Assembly (NCBI GenBank): GCA_949752745.1
Contig: OX457026.1
Span: 23,749,308 to 23,813,307, forward strand
Source of the DNA: Protula sp. h YS-2021
Lineage: Eukaryota > Annelida > Polychaeta > Sabellida > Serpulidae
Length of the DNA: 64,000 nucleotides
Direction of reading: 5' to 3'
Shown here piece after piece: positions 61,401 to 64,000 of this stretch. Under the pieces are notes generated by a model that was not told where the DNA came from, ran no database searches, and saw only the letters and a program-made list of their open reading frames with translations. Position numbers and translations under genes: made by a program. Position 1 is the first letter of the stretch, and the number at the start of each line of letters is the position of its first letter.

Positions 61401-63700
61401 TATTTGACTTTATCGGGGGATGGGCTACTGGTGAGACCTTGTATGGATGAAGTTTATGCTTTCGCATTAGCTTGAAAATTTGTTCCACTGAGAACGATGC
61501 ATATTGGCTGTGGACGGTTATGGATATGTATCATCTCACGTTTCACCCATTCTGAGAAGCCATTATCCCTCAAGAAGCTAGGGATGGGAATCGCGCCCTC
61601 AGATCCATTAGATGAGGGTGGGGTAGAGATGGTCCAAGTAGGACTAGAAGAGAAGGCACCAGTGACAAGGAATCTGCAGGCACTTCTGTGTCTTGCATCG
61701 TGAAAGCAGCATGGATCACACGGCGTCTTGCAGCCATGGGGCAACTAAAATGACTCTGCTTCTCTTGAACAGGGGGATTTTGAGAAGAAATGAGTTCAGA
61801 ATCGCCTGTGTTGGAAAAGCACATAGTACTTGGTCTGGCCAATGGCACTTCAGAGCCTCTATCCCCCAGGCTTGTGGATATTGGCGGGTGGAGATATATA
61901 TACCTCGGTAGCTGGGTCGTGAGAGAGTTGTCAAACAGGTCTAGGAGGACACCACGATGACTGGACAACAACCCATTTGCACGACTTCTGGTCTAAGCAC
62001 CATTCTGTCTCAACTACTGTGCCTCCTGTAGAAGTCAGGTCTGCCAGTAAGTTGAAACTACCTGCAATATGTTCCGCCAGCAAGAAAATACCTTGGTCCT
62101 CCTAAGATATAAGATTTAACAGGTCAGTTGGGTAAGCTTACTTGGCTGGGTGCCCCCTTGTTTGAGAAGACAGGCCATCTCTGTAAAATTGTCTGGCAGT
62201 ATCTTTATGGCTTTGCCATTCAAAATAGGGAGTAAGTTTAAACAAGCCTAACAGACTACATTTAGCTCTAGCAAGCTGTTATGTTTCGAAGCCAACTGTA
62301 GGGACTATCCACAGCTTGCCCTGAAAATAAAAGCCCCTCCCTTGTAGAGATGCATCTGTCTGGATCGATAGAGAGGGTGTGGGTTGAAAATGCAACCCTC
62401 TGTCTTGTGACTTGGGATAACCCACCACAACAGGTCCTTGTTGGCTTGCTGGGGGATAGAAACTCGCCTGTTTACTCCTCTCCCCCGAATCACTGCCACT
62501 CTTACTACGGATTGGGACTCTCTTTAAATGGAGCTTGCCTAACGGTAATGTTCTCTGTATCGCCACCAACACAGAAGTAATAATTTCATTGGGTAGTCAA
62601 TGAAGATGGCCTGTACATCAAAATCCCATTTCTTACCCATCTGTCGCTTGGGCACAAGCTCTCATATCACATTGCCAGGAACCCTGCTTGCCTTCATCGC
62701 ATGTCTGACTTGAGACAGGGTTTGGAGCCTGACCAGAGCCCTCTCCACATGAGCCTGGAACCATCTGTCTAAGAACTGAAACACTAGCATGCCCTGGAAC
62801 CTGGCCCATGTCTTGAGAACTTTTATAATCTTGGAAAACACATAGCGACGTGGACAGGCTGAATGGAAGTGCGAGAAACCAATACCTTTTTCCTTACGTT
62901 AAGCACAGGTATTTTCAATAGTCAAGATTTATGAGAACATGGACATAAGCGTCTGACACGTCAATCGACGTACCCAACAACCCTTGCTGCAGCATTTCTT
63001 TTATTACCTGAGCTATGTCTGTTTGGAAGGCGATTGATTGCAAGAACTGATTTAAACCTGATAACTCTGTCACCATTCTCCATCTCTTCCTTTTACTGGG
63101 AACCAGAAAGACCCAACTGAAGAAGCATACTTCAGACTTTAAGCATTTCTTGTATCGCCTGTTTGCTTAACAACTCTTGGGCTATGTCCTGGAGAGCCTG
63201 CTCCTGCTCGAAGCTCTCGCTGTAGGATGAGGTCGAATATTTCGAATGGGAGATGATACTCCTGCCCGAGTAACTTTATGATCCGATGTGAGATCCCATT
63301 CCTTCCCAAACTTGAAGAACTGTTCTAGCCTTTCTCCTACGGGTCAAGACTCGTTCAGCAAAAACTCTATTTCTCTTGATAAACGAACGACATCGCGTAT
63401 AGGTGTCTGTGTTCGTTGATAACAGCCCTGTTGCGATTCCTGGAAGTTGGCGCACTGTCTTCCTGCCACTTGGCAGGGGCAAGTGCTGTGAGCTGGACCT
63501 CTCTACCCTGTTGGACCTTCTGAAGCTCCCTCCAGTGGAGTAGACACTTGAGTAAGGGCGTTCGGGATCCCGCCATCAGGGCCAGATCTTGACACAAAGC
63601 TCTGTTTTCACAGCTGACACACGCCACCGCCTTGGACGGATAAAGTCTATAAAGATCCGACTGACGCAACTCTCGCCCTTCTTGATGGAGGACTAGCCGT
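61400..63700 (-). mobile_element. DIRS-like retroelement fragment
   Basis: Degenerate - strand pieces in DIRS order: a gag-like or unassigned piece at 63,367-63,669; RT-like GTSIDVSDAYVHV near 62,940-62,980; RNase H-like SLSIQTDASLQGRGFYFQG near 62,320-62,380; then VLLDLFDNSLTTQLPRYI near 61,890-61,950. Several frames and stops separate them. It differs from the element at 24.5-29.1 kb in sequence. No terminal repeats were identified. Confidence 0.65.
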
Positions 63701-64000
63701 GTAGCAAGAGCACATCGGTTGGACCATCGATGTCAATTGTTCAGCAGCAATTTTCGCCGTATCCCTGATGGCTAAAGACATACACTCCAGTAACTTGAAA
63801 ATCCCTGGTTTACAATCTCTTTCGGCTCTAAAGTGTTCTTCAGTGTTTTAAGCGTACGGTCTTGCAGTGGGGGGGGGGCTGATGTTCAACGTTTGTTTGG
63901 TTAAACCATCCAGTATTTTAGCATCTTTTTTCCATCAGGGGATATCTGAAACCGGCTTGACCTTGGGTAATAAGATTGTTTTTCTTGCAGTGCTCCTTTG
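63701..64000. other. Window end, no assigned feature
   Basis: Probably more of the DIRS-like element. A G-run lies at about 63,869-63,877. Confidence 0.3.

Overview
The window is genomic DNA of a multicellular animal: spliced genes, introns of several kb, DIRS-type retroelements, SINE-like and foldback elements, long microsatellites. The gene content fits a marine invertebrate, but I cannot name the species. Three things dominate: two host genes that converge near 8.4-11.1 kb, many repeats, and one complete Polinton/Maverick element (adintovirus-like) at 38,515-59,867.

Host genes. On the + strand, at least six exons between 3,368 and 8,409 encode a protein with a degenerate EF-hand pair; its 5' exons lie before or outside what I can place. 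On the - strand a long gene runs from 60,215 down to its stop at 11,126. It encodes an EF-hand pair, then a HELP-type segment, then WD40-like repeats in the order of the EML (echinoderm microtubule-associated protein-like) family, then a long acidic tail. I placed 20 exons by splice sites and phase. One or more exons between 12.6 and 18.5 kb are missing from the model, and the join near 32.1 kb is uncertain. The Polinton sits in the intron between the exons at 60,128-60,215 and 37,372-37,469.

Polinton. It has perfect 6-bp target duplications, terminal inverted repeats of about 320 bp with nested hairpins, and three gene blocks. The left + block (39.1-45.3 kb) holds a Cys-rich protein, protein-primed DNA polymerase B, a PC4-type ssDNA-binding protein and three possible relatives. 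The central - block (55.2-45.4 kb) holds a candidate acidic transactivator, a family of three small helical paralogues, a PC4-like/zinc protein, an SR-rich protein, a chromodomain integrase, the packaging ATPase, small virion-type proteins, penton-like and double-jelly-roll capsid proteins and an adenain-type protease. The right + block (55.6-59.4 kb) is a partly repeated array of modules; each begins with the same long inverted repeat plus TATA box and expresses a Pro/acidic protein (with a small zinc protein) or one of two RING-finger paralogues. Polymerase, integrase and one zinc protein each carry one apparent single-base frameshift; the other reading frames are open.

Other repeats. A degraded DIRS-like element with inverted terminal repeats occupies 24.47-29.11 kb inside the EML-like gene, and another DIRS fragment fills about 61.4-63.7 kb. 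Tandem arrays (114-bp and 51-bp units) fill the first 3 kb. A 1.2-kb element with long TIRs lies at 4.7-5.9 kb, a foldback element at 17.0-18.1 kb, and GATATC-rich DNA at 35.6-36.5 kb.
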